Assembly (NCBI RefSeq): GCF_002022275.1
Contig: NZ_MSDF01000016.1
Span: forward strand, 312,301-376,300
Direction of reading: 5' to 3'
DNA length: 64,000 nucleotides
Origin: Pseudomonas fluorescens
GTDB lineage: Bacteria; Pseudomonadota; Gammaproteobacteria; Pseudomonadales; Pseudomonadaceae
The notes beneath the pieces were generated by a model, which was not told where the DNA came from, made no database searches, and was given only the letters and a program-made list of their open reading frames with translations. Each line of letters begins with the position of its first letter. The stretch's first letter is position 1. Position numbers and translations under genes: made by a program. Below, piece by piece: positions 30,556 through 39,416 of this stretch.

Positions 30556-31623
30556 ATGACTGCCCTCAAGAACGACCGTTTCCTTCGTGCCCTGCTCAAG
30601 CAACCCGTGGACGTCACCCCCGTGTGGATGATGCGCCAGGCCGGTCGCTACCTGCCGGAATACCGCGCCAGTCGCGCCAACGCCGGCGACTTCATGAGCC
30701 TGTGCATGAACCCGGAGTTCGCCTGCGAAGTCACGATGCAGCCGCTGGACCGCTATCCACAACTGGATGCGGCCATCCTCTTCTCCGACATCCTCACCAT
30801 CCCTGACGCCATGGGCCAAGGCCTGTATTTTGAAACCGGCGAAGGCCCGCGTTTCAAGAAAGTCGTCAGCACTTTGGCCGATATCGAAGCCCTGCCGATC
30901 CCGGATCCGCACAAGGACCTGGGCTACGTGATGGACGCCGTCAGCACCATCCGCCGCGAGCTCAACGGTCGCGTGCCGCTGATCGGCTTCTCCGGCAGCC
31001 CATGGACCCTGGCCACTTACATGGTCGAAGGCGGCTCGTCGAAAGACTTCCGCAAGACCAAGGCCATGCTCTACGACAACCCGCAGGCCATGCACCTGCT
31101 GCTCGACAAGCTGGCGCAGTCGGTCACGTCCTACCTCAACGGCCAGATCATGGCCGGTGCGCAAGCGGTGCAGATCTTCGATACCTGGGGCGGCAACCTG
31201 TCGGCGGCGGCGTATCAGGAATTCTCCCTGGCCTACATGCGCAAAATCGTCAGCGGCCTGATCCGCGAATACGAAGGCCGCAAAGTGCCGGTCATCATGT
31301 TCACCAAGGGCGGTGGCCTGTGGCTGGAAAGCATCGCCGACGCTGGCGCCGACGCACTGGGCCTGGACTGGACCTGCGACCTGGGTGAAGCCCGCCAGCG
31401 CGTGGGCAACCGCGTCGCGCTGCAAGGCAACATGGACCCGACCGTGCTGTACGCCAAGCCGGAAGCGATCCGCACCGAAGTCGGCCGCATCCTCGCCAGC
31501 TACGGCAAAGGCACCGGGCACGTGTTCAACCTCGGCCATGGCATCACCCCGGAAGTGAACCCGGAGCATGCGGGTGCGTTCCTGCAGGCAGTGCACGAGC
31601 TGTCGGCGCAGTATCACGAGTAA
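30556..31623 (+). CDS. hemE: Uroporphyrinogen decarboxylase
   Basis: Removes four carboxyl groups from uroporphyrinogen III to give coproporphyrinogen III in haem synthesis. It has 355 residues with the conserved N-terminal [16 protein letters not shown], the [11 protein letters not shown] block with the catalytic Asp, and the [12 protein letters not shown] and NLGHGI regions. It is followed directly by an intrinsic terminator, and the hairpin upstream of the gene suggests its own transcription unit. No convincing promoter was found in the 50 bp before the start. Confidence 0.98.
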   Translation: MTALKNDRFLRALLKQPVDVTPVWMMRQAGRYLPEYRASRANAGDFMSLCMNPEFACEVTMQPLDRYPQLDAAILFSDILTIPDAMGQGLYFETGEGPRFKKVVSTLADIEALPIPDPHKDLGYVMDAVSTIRRELNGRVPLIGFSGSPWTLATYMVEGGSSKDFRKTKAMLYDNPQAMHLLLDKLAQSVTSYLNGQIMAGAQAVQIFDTWGGNLSAAAYQEFSLAYMRKIVSGLIREYEGRKVPVIMFTKGGGLWLESIADAGADALGLDWTCDLGEARQRVGNRVALQGNMDPTVLYAKPEAIRTEVGRILASYGKGTGHVFNLGHGITPEVNPEHAGAFLQAVHELSAQYHE

Positions 31624-31625
31624 TT

Positions 31626-31654
31626 AAAAAAGCCCGGCAGACGCCGGGCTTTTT
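31626..31654 (+). terminator. hemE terminator
   Basis: GCCCGGC-AGAC-GCCGGGC followed by TTTTT and preceded by an A-run. Confidence 0.92.
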
Positions 31655-31675
31655 CATGGATGAACACAAAACAAA

Positions 31676-31749
31676 ATGTGGGAGCTGGCTTGCCTGCGAT
31701 GACAATAGTGAATTCACTACAGCCATCGCAGGCAAGCCAGCTCCCACAT
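31676..31749. repeat. REPIN between hemE and the MFS gene
   Basis: ATGTGGGAGCTGGCTTGCCTGCGAT and its inverse around a 24-base spacer with GTGAATTCAC. It lies between convergent genes. Confidence 0.9.
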
Positions 31750-31765
31750 TCAAAGCCAGAAAGGC

Positions 31766-33040
31766 TCAGGCCTGCACATTCCCCAGCGGCGCCAACTTCG
31801 CCAGCTTCAACGCCACCAGCAACGCGCCGATCAGCAGCGCGAGGATAAACGCCCCAATCCCGTTCCAGCCCGCAAAGTGCCAGAAGAACCCGCCCGCCGT
31901 CCCCGCAATACTCGACCCCACGTAATAGCAGAACAGGTACAGCGAAGACGCCTGCCCCTTGGCCTTCACTGCGCGGCGGCCGATCCAGCTACTCGCCACC
32001 GAATGGGCGCCGAAGAAACCAAAGGTGAAGATCAGCATGCCCGGCACCACCAGCCACAGCGGTGTGAACAGGGTCAGGCTCATGCCGGCCAGCATCAGCA
32101 CTATGGTGCCCCACAACACGCGCCGACGGCCGAGGCGGTCGGCCAGTGAGCCGATCTTGGCTGAACTGTAGATTCCGGTGAGGTACACCAGCGAGAGCAG
32201 ACCCACCACCGCCTGGCTAAGCCCGTAAGGTTCGGCCAGCAGGCGATAGCCGATGTAGTTGAACATCGTGACGAACGCGCCCATCAACAGGAAAGCTTCG
32301 AGGAATAACCACGGCAAGCCCGCGTCCTTGAAGTGCATGACAAAGCCGTTTAACAGGTTGCGCGGATTGAGGCTCGAGGTGCGGAAGTTGCGCGATTCGG
32401 GCAGGACTTTCCAGAACACCGTGGCCGCGATCAAGGCCAGGGCGCCGATGATCAGCATTGCGGTGTGCCAGCTCACAAAGTCGATCAACACGCCGATGAT
32501 CAAGCGCCCGCTCATGCCGCCGATTGCGTTGCCGCCGATGTAGAGGCCCATGGCCAGGCCGATGTGTTGCGGGTGGATCTCTTCGCTCAGGTAAGTCATC
32601 GCTACAGCGGCCAGCCCGCTCAACGACAGGCCCACCAGCGCACGCATCAACAGGATGCCTTCCCACGTTGGCATCAAGCCGCTGGCGATGGTTGCGAGCG
32701 CCGCACAGAACAGCGCGGCGACCATCACCGGCTTGCGCCCCAGGCGGTCGGAGATCGGCCCGGTGACCAGCAAGCCCAGCGCCAGCATCGCCGTGGCGAC
32801 CGACAAAATCAGGCTGCTCTGTGCCGCATTGATGGAAAACTCTTGGGACAGCGCGGGCATCATCGGCTGCACGCAATACAACAAGGCAAAGGTGGCAAAA
32901 CCGCCGGAGAACAGCGCCAGCACCGTGCGCATGAACATTGGCGTGCCTTTTTCGATGTACTCGTCATTGAGCTGGGCCACTACCTCATCCAAAGCGGTGG
33001 GCGGGACGTCTTGAGCAAATGGCGCGACAGCAGATTTCAC
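31766..33040 (-). CDS. Major facilitator superfamily transporter (YnfM-like)
   Basis: A 12-helix inner-membrane transporter of 424 residues. The N-terminal tail of about 40 residues precedes the first helix. The MFS signature between helices 2 and 3 appears as GPISDRLGRKPVM and is repeated as GSLADRLGRRRVL between helices 8 and 9. The start is taken as the GTG at 33040 (MKSAVAPFAQDVPP) because GAGG lies five bases upstream. The substrate is unknown; the family includes efflux and sugar/arabinose-type transporters. It is divergent from a LysR gene, which is the likely regulator. Confidence 0.85.
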   Translation of the reverse strand: MKSAVAPFAQDVPPTALDEVVAQLNDEYIEKGTPMFMRTVLALFSGGFATFALLYCVQPMMPALSQEFSINAAQSSLILSVATAMLALGLLVTGPISDRLGRKPVMVAALFCAALATIASGLMPTWEGILLMRALVGLSLSGLAAVAMTYLSEEIHPQHIGLAMGLYIGGNAIGGMSGRLIIGVLIDFVSWHTAMLIIGALALIAATVFWKVLPESRNFRTSSLNPRNLLNGFVMHFKDAGLPWLFLEAFLLMGAFVTMFNYIGYRLLAEPYGLSQAVVGLLSLVYLTGIYSSAKIGSLADRLGRRRVLWGTIVLMLAGMSLTLFTPLWLVVPGMLIFTFGFFGAHSVASSWIGRRAVKAKGQASSLYLFCYYVGSSIAGTAGGFFWHFAGWNGIGAFILALLIGALLVALKLAKLAPLGNVQA

Positions 33041-33136
33041 GGGGACCTCGGGGAGGAAAGCCGGCCAGGACTGGCACTGCAAAAAAGAATATAGCTGGCT
33101 AATGATTCTTTCCAATATATTGTTCGACCTGTTTGA

Positions 33137-33152
33137 TAGGTTTTACGACCTA
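33137..33152. promoter_or_regulatory. Candidate LysR operator in the MFS/LysR divergent region
   Basis: The perfect inverted repeat TAGGT-N6-ACCTA lies 12 bases before the LysR start, in the 123-bp divergent promoter region. It has the symmetry and A/T ends expected for a LysR site, although the arm spacing is shorter than the usual T-N11-A. Confidence 0.45.
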
Positions 33153-33163
33153 ATGAGGTTTGC

Positions 33164-34099
33164 ATGGAATTACGTCACTTGCGGTACTTCATCGCCGTTG
33201 CCGAAGAACTGCATTTTGGCCGTGCCGCGCAGGTGCTGGGCATCTCGCAACCGCCGCTGAGCCAGCAGATTCAGGCGCTGGAGCAGGAAGTGGGCGCGCG
33301 GTTATTTGAGCGGACCAATCGTCGGGTTGAGCTGAGTGAGGCGGGGCGGCTGTTCCTCAATGAGGCGCGATTGGTATTGGCTCAAGTCGACAAGGCGGCA
33401 GATGTCGCGCGGCGGGCGCAATTGGGAGAGTTGGGCGAATTGAAGATCGGCTTCACGTCCTCGGCGCCGTTCAATGCGAGCATTCCCAAAGCGATTTTTG
33501 CCTTTCGCCAGGCCTTTCCGGCAGTTCACCTGAATTTGCAGGAAATGAGCAGCACCGAAGTGGCGGAGTCGCTGGTAAATGAGTCGATCCAGGTGGGGTT
33601 GATTCGCCCCTTACCCTTGCCGGATTCGCTGAGTGTTATTGAGCTGATGCGCGAACCCTTGGTTGCCGTATTGAACGCAGGGCACCCTTTGGTCGAGGGC
33701 ACCGAACGCGGTCTGCACCTGGCGCAACTGGCTGATGAGCCGTTTGTATTTTTCCCGCGCACCTACGGCAGTGGCCTCTATGCCCAATTGATCAACCTGG
33801 CCCGCGACGCCGGCTTCAGCCCGCGCTTCGCCCAGGAAGCCGGGGAGGCGATGACCATCATCGGTTTGGTGGCGGCGGGCTTGGGCGTGTCGGTGCTACC
33901 GGCGTCTTACCAGCGCATCCGCATCGATGGCGTGGCGTACCGCACCTTGCTCGATCAGGAGGCGGTGACGTCGGTGTGGCTGGTGCAGCGCAAGGGCGCG
34001 CAAACGCCGATGGCGCAGGCGTTTGTGGAGTTGTTGGTAGCGAGCGGGCTTGTTGTGGCGAGCGGGCTTGCCCCGCGTTGGGCTGCGCAGCAGCCCTAA
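33164..34099 (+). CDS. LysR-family regulator with REP-encoded C-terminus
   Basis: A 311-residue LysR protein. The winged helix-turn-helix at 1-60 (MELRHLRYFIAVAEELHFGRAAQVLGISQPPLSQQIQALE) is textbook, and the effector domain at about 90-290 looks intact. The last ~20 residues (292-311, VASGLVVASGLAPRWAAQQP) are translation of a REP sequence at 34036-34099, so the original stop has been lost or replaced. Ordinary family members end near residue 290-300. The start has GAGG seven bases upstream. It probably regulates the divergent MFS gene. Confidence 0.88.
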   Translation: MELRHLRYFIAVAEELHFGRAAQVLGISQPPLSQQIQALEQEVGARLFERTNRRVELSEAGRLFLNEARLVLAQVDKAADVARRAQLGELGELKIGFTSSAPFNASIPKAIFAFRQAFPAVHLNLQEMSSTEVAESLVNESIQVGLIRPLPLPDSLSVIELMREPLVAVLNAGHPLVEGTERGLHLAQLADEPFVFFPRTYGSGLYAQLINLARDAGFSPRFAQEAGEAMTIIGLVAAGLGVSVLPASYQRIRIDGVAYRTLLDQEAVTSVWLVQRKGAQTPMAQAFVELLVASGLVVASGLAPRWAAQQP

Positions 34100-34188
34100 C
34101 AGGATCTCTGCGTTCTTCCAGACCGTTTACGATGTAAGGATTCTGGGGCTGTTTCGCAGCCCAACGCGGGGCAAGCCCGCTCGCCACA
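34036..34188. repeat. REPIN overlapping the LysR 3' end
   Basis: The left arm has GCGAGCGGGCTTG twice in tandem (34040-34052 and 34058-34070), then CCCCGCGTTGGGCTGCG. The inverse CGCAGCCCAACGCGGGGCAAGCCCGCTCGCCACA ends at 34188. The left half is coding for the LysR tail. Confidence 0.9.
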
Positions 34189-34199
34189 GAGGCCGCGCT

Positions 34200-34604
34200 T
34201 CAGTTCTGCGCCGCCGAGCCATTACTGCGCAGTGCCGCCAAAATATCCCGATCCAGCATACTCACCCAACGGTTGTAATTACGATGGATCTTGCCGTCCT
34301 TGTAGCCCAGGTCGCGGCTGTCGCGGTAGGTGATGGCGTAGCTGTTGCGGGTGTAGCGGATGTCGATGGCCGCATAGAACTGGCCGCGCACGGTGATTTC
34401 CGCCTGCACCAGTTGCGGGCTCAGGCGCTGCACGCTCCACTCGCGTTTTTGCAGGGCGGTGACGATCACCTGCTTCATTGTTTCTTCGCTGGCCTGAGTG
34501 TTTGCCGCCAGCTCGTGCTGGGTGTTGAGCACCGGTTTGTTGGTGCACCCGGCGGTGGTCAGCAGGGCCAGGGTGATCAGGGTGGCGCGTAGCAAGGAAG
34601 ACAT
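34200..34604 (-). CDS. Small lipoprotein, last gene of the aryl polyene operon
   Basis: A 134-residue predicted lipoprotein. The signal has lipobox TAGC with the lipidated Cys at residue 20, followed by a compact alpha/beta region (ITVRGQFYAAIDIRYTRNSYAITYRDSRDL) that resembles small periplasmic DUF domains. I do not recognise a named family. It lies 26 bp after the last ketosynthase, so it belongs to the same operon and may help carry or anchor the pigment lipid at the outer membrane. Confidence 0.8.
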   Translation of the reverse strand: MSSLLRATLITLALLTTAGCTNKPVLNTQHELAANTQASEETMKQVIVTALQKREWSVQRLSPQLVQAEITVRGQFYAAIDIRYTRNSYAITYRDSRDLGYKDGKIHRNYNRWVSMLDRDILAALRSNGSAAQN

Positions 34605-34630
34605 TCCGTTTTCTCCAATCGATTAAAAAT

Positions 34631-35857
34631 TCAGGACCAGCGGCGGAAGATCAGCGACGTGTTGACGCCGCCAAACGCAAAATTGTTGTTCATCACGTAG
34701 TCGTGGTGCATCTCGCGAAAGCCGCCTTGCAGGTAATCCAGCTCGCCGCACTGCGGGTCGACTGAATCAAGGTTGAAGGTGTGCACGTAGCTGTCGCGGT
34801 TCATCATTTCGATGCTGAACCACGACTCCAGTGCGCCGCATGCACCCAGGGTGTGGCCGAGGAAGCTTTTCTGCGAGCTGATCGGCATGCGGCTGCCGAA
34901 CAGGCTGCTGGTCGCCAGGGTTTCGGCGATATCGCCCTGGTCGGTGGCGGTGCCGTGACCATTCACGTAGCCGATGGCAGAAGGCTCAAGCCCGGCGTCT
35001 TCCAGGGCCAGTTCCATCGCGCGGCGCATGGTTTTCTGCTCCGGGCGAGTGGTGTGCTGGCCGTCGGCGTTGCTGCCAAAACCGACCAGCTCGGCGTGGA
35101 TGTGCGCACCGCGTGCCAGCGCATGTTCGAGTTCTTCAAGCACCAGCATGCCGCCGCCTTCGCCGATCACCAGGCCGTCGCGGCCGCTATCGTAGGGGCG
35201 TGGGCTGGTTTGCGGCGCGTCGTTTTTCAGGCTGGTGGCGTAGAGCGCGTCAAACACCATGGCTTCGGTGGGGCACAGCTCTTCGGCGCCGCCGGCAAGC
35301 ATCAACGGCAGGCGGCCGAACTTGATGGCCTCGTAGGCGTAGCCGATACCCTGGCTGCCGCTGGTGCAGGCGCTGGACGTCGGGATCAGCCGCCCGGTAA
35401 GGCCAAAAAAGATGCTGATATTCGCCGCCGTGGTGTGCGGCATCATGCGCACATAGGAGTTGGCATTCAGCCCCTCGGCCACCGAGTTCAGCAACATGTT
35501 GCCGAACGCCTTGATCTCGTCGGTGCTGCCGGTGGACGAGCCACAGGCCACGCCCATGCGCCCGTCCTTGATCGACTCATCGCCGAGCAAGCCGGCGTCC
35601 CGCAACGCCTGCTCCGCCGCCCACACCGCCAGGCGCGAGACGCGGCCCATGCTGCGCAATTGCTTGCGCGTCCAGTGTGCGGGCACCACGAAATCATCGA
35701 TCGGCCCGGCCAGGCGCGTGTTCAATTCGGTAAAGCGGTCCCATTCGTCCATGCGCCGAATGCCGCTGCGGTTGGCGCGAAAGTTGGCGGCGATGGTTTC
35801 CCAGTCGCTGCCCAGGGAGGTCATGCCGGCCATGCCGGTGACGACGACACGTTTCAT
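34631..35857 (-). CDS. Beta-ketoacyl-ACP synthase of the aryl polyene PKS
   Basis: Condensing enzyme of the type II polyketide system, FabF-like fold, 408 residues. The Cys-His-His triad is intact: Cys164 (SSACTS), His301 (GHGTAT) and His335 (GHTLGACG). The start is taken as the ATG at 35857, which overlaps the ketoreductase stop by one base (TGATG); a GTG two codons earlier is possible. Aryl polyene clusters carry more than one ketosynthase, and I cannot say from sequence which one primes and which elongates. Confidence 0.93.
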   Translation of the reverse strand: MKRVVVTGMAGMTSLGSDWETIAANFRANRSGIRRMDEWDRFTELNTRLAGPIDDFVVPAHWTRKQLRSMGRVSRLAVWAAEQALRDAGLLGDESIKDGRMGVACGSSTGSTDEIKAFGNMLLNSVAEGLNANSYVRMMPHTTAANISIFFGLTGRLIPTSSACTSGSQGIGYAYEAIKFGRLPLMLAGGAEELCPTEAMVFDALYATSLKNDAPQTSPRPYDSGRDGLVIGEGGGMLVLEELEHALARGAHIHAELVGFGSNADGQHTTRPEQKTMRRAMELALEDAGLEPSAIGYVNGHGTATDQGDIAETLATSSLFGSRMPISSQKSFLGHTLGACGALESWFSIEMMNRDSYVHTFNLDSVDPQCGELDYLQGGFREMHHDYVMNNNFAFGGVNTSLIFRRWS

Positions 35858-36585
35858 CAGCACAGGCCCCCGTTCACGGCCAATACCTGGCGGGTGATAT
35901 AGCCCGCTTCGGCCGACATCAGGAAACTCACTGCCCCGGCGACTTCTTCCGGGGTGCCCATGCGTTGCGCGGGGATCATCTTCATCAGTTCTTCCACCGG
36001 CACGTTTTCATCGAGCATGGCGGTGTCGATCAAGCCCGGCGCGACGCAGTTGACGGTGATCTTGCGCTTGCCCAGCTCAATGGCCAGCGCCTTGGCGGCG
36101 CCGATCAAACCGGCTTTCGAGGCGCTGTAATTGACCTGCCCACGGTTGCCGATCAACCCGGAAACCGACGTGATACAGACGATGCGCCCGGCAGCGCGGC
36201 GGCGAATCATCGGCATCATCACCGGGTGCAGCACGTTGTAGAAACCGTCGAGGTTGGTGCGCATCACCACGTCCCAATCATCTTCCGACAAGGCCGGGAA
36301 CGCGCCGTCACGGGTCAACCCCGCGTTGAGCACCACGCCGTAGTAGGCGCCATGCTGCTCCACATCGGCTTCCAGGATTTGCTTGCACACTGCGCGATCC
36401 GCCACGTCGAATTGCAGCACTCGCGCCTTGCGGCCCAAAGCCTCGATCTCGACCTGCACCGCGTCCGCTTCGGCACGCCCACTGCGGCAATGCAGCACGA
36501 TGTCATGCCCGGCCTGGGCCAGGCGCAGGGCAATGGCGCGGCCGATGCCACGGCTGGAGCCGGTGACCAGTACGGATTCAGTCAT
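35857..36585 (-). CDS. 3-ketoacyl-ACP reductase (SDR) of the aryl polyene PKS
   Basis: Reduces the beta-keto group after each condensation with NADPH. It is a FabG-type short-chain dehydrogenase of 242 residues: TGSSRGIG at 8-15, NAG at 87-89, catalytic Ser140, Tyr153 and Lys157 (YSASK). It overlaps the dehydratase gene upstream (ATGA) and the ketosynthase downstream (TGATG), forming the reduction half of the chain-building set. Confidence 0.94.
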   Translation of the reverse strand: MTESVLVTGSSRGIGRAIALRLAQAGHDIVLHCRSGRAEADAVQVEIEALGRKARVLQFDVADRAVCKQILEADVEQHGAYYGVVLNAGLTRDGAFPALSEDDWDVVMRTNLDGFYNVLHPVMMPMIRRRAAGRIVCITSVSGLIGNRGQVNYSASKAGLIGAAKALAIELGKRKITVNCVAPGLIDTAMLDENVPVEELMKMIPAQRMGTPEEVAGAVSFLMSAEAGYITRQVLAVNGGLC

Positions 36586-37043
36586 GGCGTTTCGTCCTTC
36601 GATTCATCTAAATAGTTGGCCGCCTGCGGCGGTCGAAATACATTCAAGCGCGCGCTGGCCTGGATACCGTCGCCAGTCAGGTGGCATTCGAACACACCCA
36701 TGCCGTTGTCGTCTTCCAGGGAGCGCAGGCCGTGGATAGTCAGTTCGGTACCGGCCGGGAAGTGGTCCACGTTGCACTCGAACTTGCGTGTGCCCAACAG
36801 GAAACCCAGCTCCACGGCTTCGCCTTTCTGGCGTGCGCGGCAACCGGCGTAGGCAGCGACGGTTTGCGCCATCAGCTCGATGCCGACCCACGCCGGCAGG
36901 CTGCCGTCGGCGCGGTTGAACAGGCCGCCGGGCTTGACGAGGGTGCGGGTATGAACCCGCTCTTCATCAAACGACAGCACCTGATCAATCAGGATCATGT
37001 CGCCCGCGTGGGGCAGGAGTTCGGCGAGTGGCCAAGGGATCAT
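36582..37043 (-). CDS. Hot-dog 3-hydroxyacyl-ACP dehydratase of the aryl polyene PKS
   Basis: A 153-residue FabZ/ApeP-like hot-dog protein: N-terminal ELLPHAGDMILIDQV (the PHxxPMLLID-type region with a candidate catalytic His12) and WVGIELMAQTVAAYAG, the central helix that holds the acidic partner. It should remove water to create the conjugated double bonds. A second dehydratase domain is fused to the ligase at 47528-49198, so this cluster has two. ATGA overlaps on both sides indicate tight coupling. Confidence 0.88.
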   Translation of the reverse strand: MIPWPLAELLPHAGDMILIDQVLSFDEERVHTRTLVKPGGLFNRADGSLPAWVGIELMAQTVAAYAGCRARQKGEAVELGFLLGTRKFECNVDHFPAGTELTIHGLRSLEDDNGMGVFECHLTGDGIQASARLNVFRPPQAANYLDESKDETP

Positions 37044-38206
37044 GGGGCCTCTCCAATAATCAGGCTGACGTTATTGCCGCCGAAGGCAAACGAGTTGCTC
37101 ATCAGGCAGGTTTTTTTCAAGGTGTCCGCGGCCTGTGCCCATTGCAGAGTCGGCAGCGCTGGGTCGGCTTCACCGTCCCACACATGGGGCGGCACCAGGC
37201 CGTGGGTCAGGCTCAACCAGCAGAACGCCGCTTCCAGCGCACCGGCGGCGCCGAGGGTGTGGCCGCTCATGGGCTTGGTCGACGAGCAGGCCACGCCGTG
37301 GGGAAACAGGTCCGCGACGGCGAGGCTTTCCATGGCGTCGTTGTGTTGCGTGGCGGTGCCGTGCAGGTTCAGGTAGCCGATCTGCTCGGGCGCAAGTTTG
37401 GCGCTGGCCAATGCTTTGCGCATCGCCAGCAACGCCCCTTTGCCCGTGGGCTCCGGCGCGGAGATATGGTGTGCATCGCAGCTGGCGCCGCTGCCCAGCA
37501 AGGCAATCGGCGCAGGTGTTCGGGTCATCAGAAACAGCACCGCCGCTTCACCGATGTTGATGCCATTGCGGTTCACCGAAAACGGGTTGCAGCGCTCGTT
37601 CGACACCGCTTCCAGCGAGGTAAACCCGTTGAGGGTGAGCTTGCACAGGCTGTCCACACCGCCACAGATCACGGCATCGCACACGCCCAAGTCGAGCAGA
37701 CGCTGGGCACTCATCAGCGCACGGGCGCTGGAGGTGCAGGCGGTGGAAATCACATAGGCCGGGCCGCTCAGTTGCAGCCAGTCGGCGAGGAAGTTCGCCG
37801 GGGCGCTGAGCTCCTGTTGCTGGTAGTTGTAGTCTGCCGGGAACTGCTGGTCGCGCAGGTAATGCGCAATGCCCCGGCTGGCTTCATCGATGCCTGACGT
37901 GCTGGTGCCCAGCACAACCCCCACCCGTGATGCGCCGTAGGTATGAATTGCCTGGCGCAGCTCATCTTCAATCTGCAACGCGGCTTCCAGCAGCAACTGG
38001 TTGTTGCGGCTGCTTTGCGAGCTCAACGCCAAGGGCATCGCCGCCAGCTCGCCGTGCACGCCGGCCACCGGCACTACGCGTTCCGGCACCCAGCCACTTT
38101 CTGCGCGCATGCCGGAGCAATCGCCGGCAAACAGGCTGCGGCTGACCTCGGCCTGGCCCCGGCCGAGGGCGCAAATCACGCCGAGCGCATTCAGGTAAGC
38201 CGTCAT
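37040..38206 (-). CDS. Second beta-ketoacyl-ACP synthase of the aryl polyene PKS
   Basis: KAS II-type condensing enzyme of 388 residues. The triad Cys157 (STACTSS), His282 (LHGTAT) and His316 (SGHTLGAAG) is complete, so it is not a degenerate chain-length factor by these residues. The N-terminus is divergent and shorter than FabF. The ATG at 38206 overlaps the preceding DUF3261 stop (ATGA). It probably pairs with the other ketosynthase or with the short ketosynthase-like protein at 51036-51755. Confidence 0.92.
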   Translation of the reverse strand: MTAYLNALGVICALGRGQAEVSRSLFAGDCSGMRAESGWVPERVVPVAGVHGELAAMPLALSSQSSRNNQLLLEAALQIEDELRQAIHTYGASRVGVVLGTSTSGIDEASRGIAHYLRDQQFPADYNYQQQELSAPANFLADWLQLSGPAYVISTACTSSARALMSAQRLLDLGVCDAVICGGVDSLCKLTLNGFTSLEAVSNERCNPFSVNRNGINIGEAAVLFLMTRTPAPIALLGSGASCDAHHISAPEPTGKGALLAMRKALASAKLAPEQIGYLNLHGTATQHNDAMESLAVADLFPHGVACSSTKPMSGHTLGAAGALEAAFCWLSLTHGLVPPHVWDGEADPALPTLQWAQAADTLKKTCLMSNSFAFGGNNVSLIIGEAP

Positions 38207-38685
38207 CGTGTGGCCCCAAGCGGTGTGATGCGGTAGCTCAACGGCTGCCCGGTCATGTTCACGCTGAACACTTCGGAGGACTGATACACGATCTGCCAAT
38301 GCCCCGGCAGCGTGCGCGTCAGGTCCCTGGCCTGGGCACTCGGATACAACGTGGGTACGTCATCCGCCGAGGTCAGGGCAAACAGCAGTGCGGCAAACAG
38401 CTCCCTTGCCTGGGGGTTGGGCGGCAACAAGCCGTCGGCTTGCCACTGGCCGTTGACCAGCTTCTGCCTGGCTTGGGGAATGCCCAGCGGGTCCATCATC
38501 GACCAGCGAATGCCGCCGCCTTCGCGCTGGATCACCAGCAGCCAGTCCTGGCTCTGGCCGTCTGCGCGTCGCTGTATATGCAGCTGCAGCGGCAGGGCCA
38601 GGTTCGGGGTTTTTTCGGGCAGCGGTGGCCCGCTGGCGCAGGCGCTCAGCAGCAACAGGCAACCGATCAGCAGCAAGCGGATCAT
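38203..38685 (-). CDS. DUF3261 lipoprotein of the aryl polyene operon
   Basis: A 160-residue predicted lipoprotein with lipobox LSAC (Cys16). The mature part is beta-rich with a conserved RWSMMDPLGIPQARQKLVNGQW segment typical of DUF3261 proteins, which occur in aryl polyene clusters. A LolB-like role in inserting the lipid product into the outer membrane would fit beside the LolA-like and MMPL genes, but this is inference. It overlaps the methyltransferase and ketosynthase genes by ATGA. Confidence 0.85.
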   Translation of the reverse strand: MIRLLLIGCLLLLSACASGPPLPEKTPNLALPLQLHIQRRADGQSQDWLLVIQREGGGIRWSMMDPLGIPQARQKLVNGQWQADGLLPPNPQARELFAALLFALTSADDVPTLYPSAQARDLTRTLPGHWQIVYQSSEVFSVNMTGQPLSYRITPLGATR

Positions 38686-39416
38686 GGCGCGGCGCTCGTC
38701 AAAGGTTTACGGGCCACGCAGTTCACCAGGGTTTCTTCGCGCTGGCCCACTGGCGGCGGGTTGCGCAGGCCCCAGCGCTCCAGCAGGCCGAAATCGCTGG
38801 AACGGCTCCACCACAAATACGGGTACGAGACGTTCTGCGGGCCAAACTCAAAGCCCTGCTCGCGGAGCATCTCCAGATACTCCTCGGCACTTTTCTGCAC
38901 GTGCATCGGGTGGCGGAACAGCCAGCGAATCACCCAGGTGTCGATATAGGCTTCGGTGGATTCGGCAAACAGCAAATAGCCGCCCGGTTTGAGCACGCGG
39001 TAGAACTCCTTGAGCGCGCGATGCTGTTCAACCAGATGGTGAAACGTCTGGTGGCAGAACAGGATATCGACGCTGGCGTCGGGCACGTCGAGGGTGGCGC
39101 AGTCGCTGCCGATCAGCTCGATGGCCAGGCCCTGGCGCGCGGCTTCGGCTTTGCTCAGTGTCAGGCTGTGAGGGTCGGCGTCGAGGCCGATCAGGCGCGC
39201 GGGGGCGAACACCTGCTGCAAATACTGGAACGATTTGCCCTGGCCGCAGCCAGCGTCCAGCAGTACCGGCGCCGTCGGCAGCGGATCAGTAAACAAGCTG
39301 CGCAGGTCGTTGATTGCCACGCGCAACACGTGGTGCTGCCAGGTGTGGCTGCGCAGGAACCAGAAACCGAAGCGGGTTTCTTCGACGTAGTTTTTGCTTA
39401 AATACTGAGTGCTCAC
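38682..39416 (-). CDS. SAM-dependent methyltransferase of the aryl polyene operon
   Basis: Class I methyltransferase of 244 residues with motif I LLDAGCGQG, acidic motif II (IGLDADPH) and post-motif FCHQTFHHL. Likely modifies the aryl head group, since aryl polyenes differ in ring methylation or methoxylation; the position modified is unknown. The start is the GTG at 39416, overlapping the flavoenzyme stop (GTGA), rather than an in-frame codon six residues upstream. The C-terminal 70 residues are an extension with aromatic-rich segments (YPYLWW). Confidence 0.88.
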   Translation of the reverse strand: MSTQYLSKNYVEETRFGFWFLRSHTWQHHVLRVAINDLRSLFTDPLPTAPVLLDAGCGQGKSFQYLQQVFAPARLIGLDADPHSLTLSKAEAARQGLAIELIGSDCATLDVPDASVDILFCHQTFHHLVEQHRALKEFYRVLKPGGYLLFAESTEAYIDTWVIRWLFRHPMHVQKSAEEYLEMLREQGFEFGPQNVSYPYLWWSRSSDFGLLERWGLRNPPPVGQREETLVNCVARKPLTSAAP

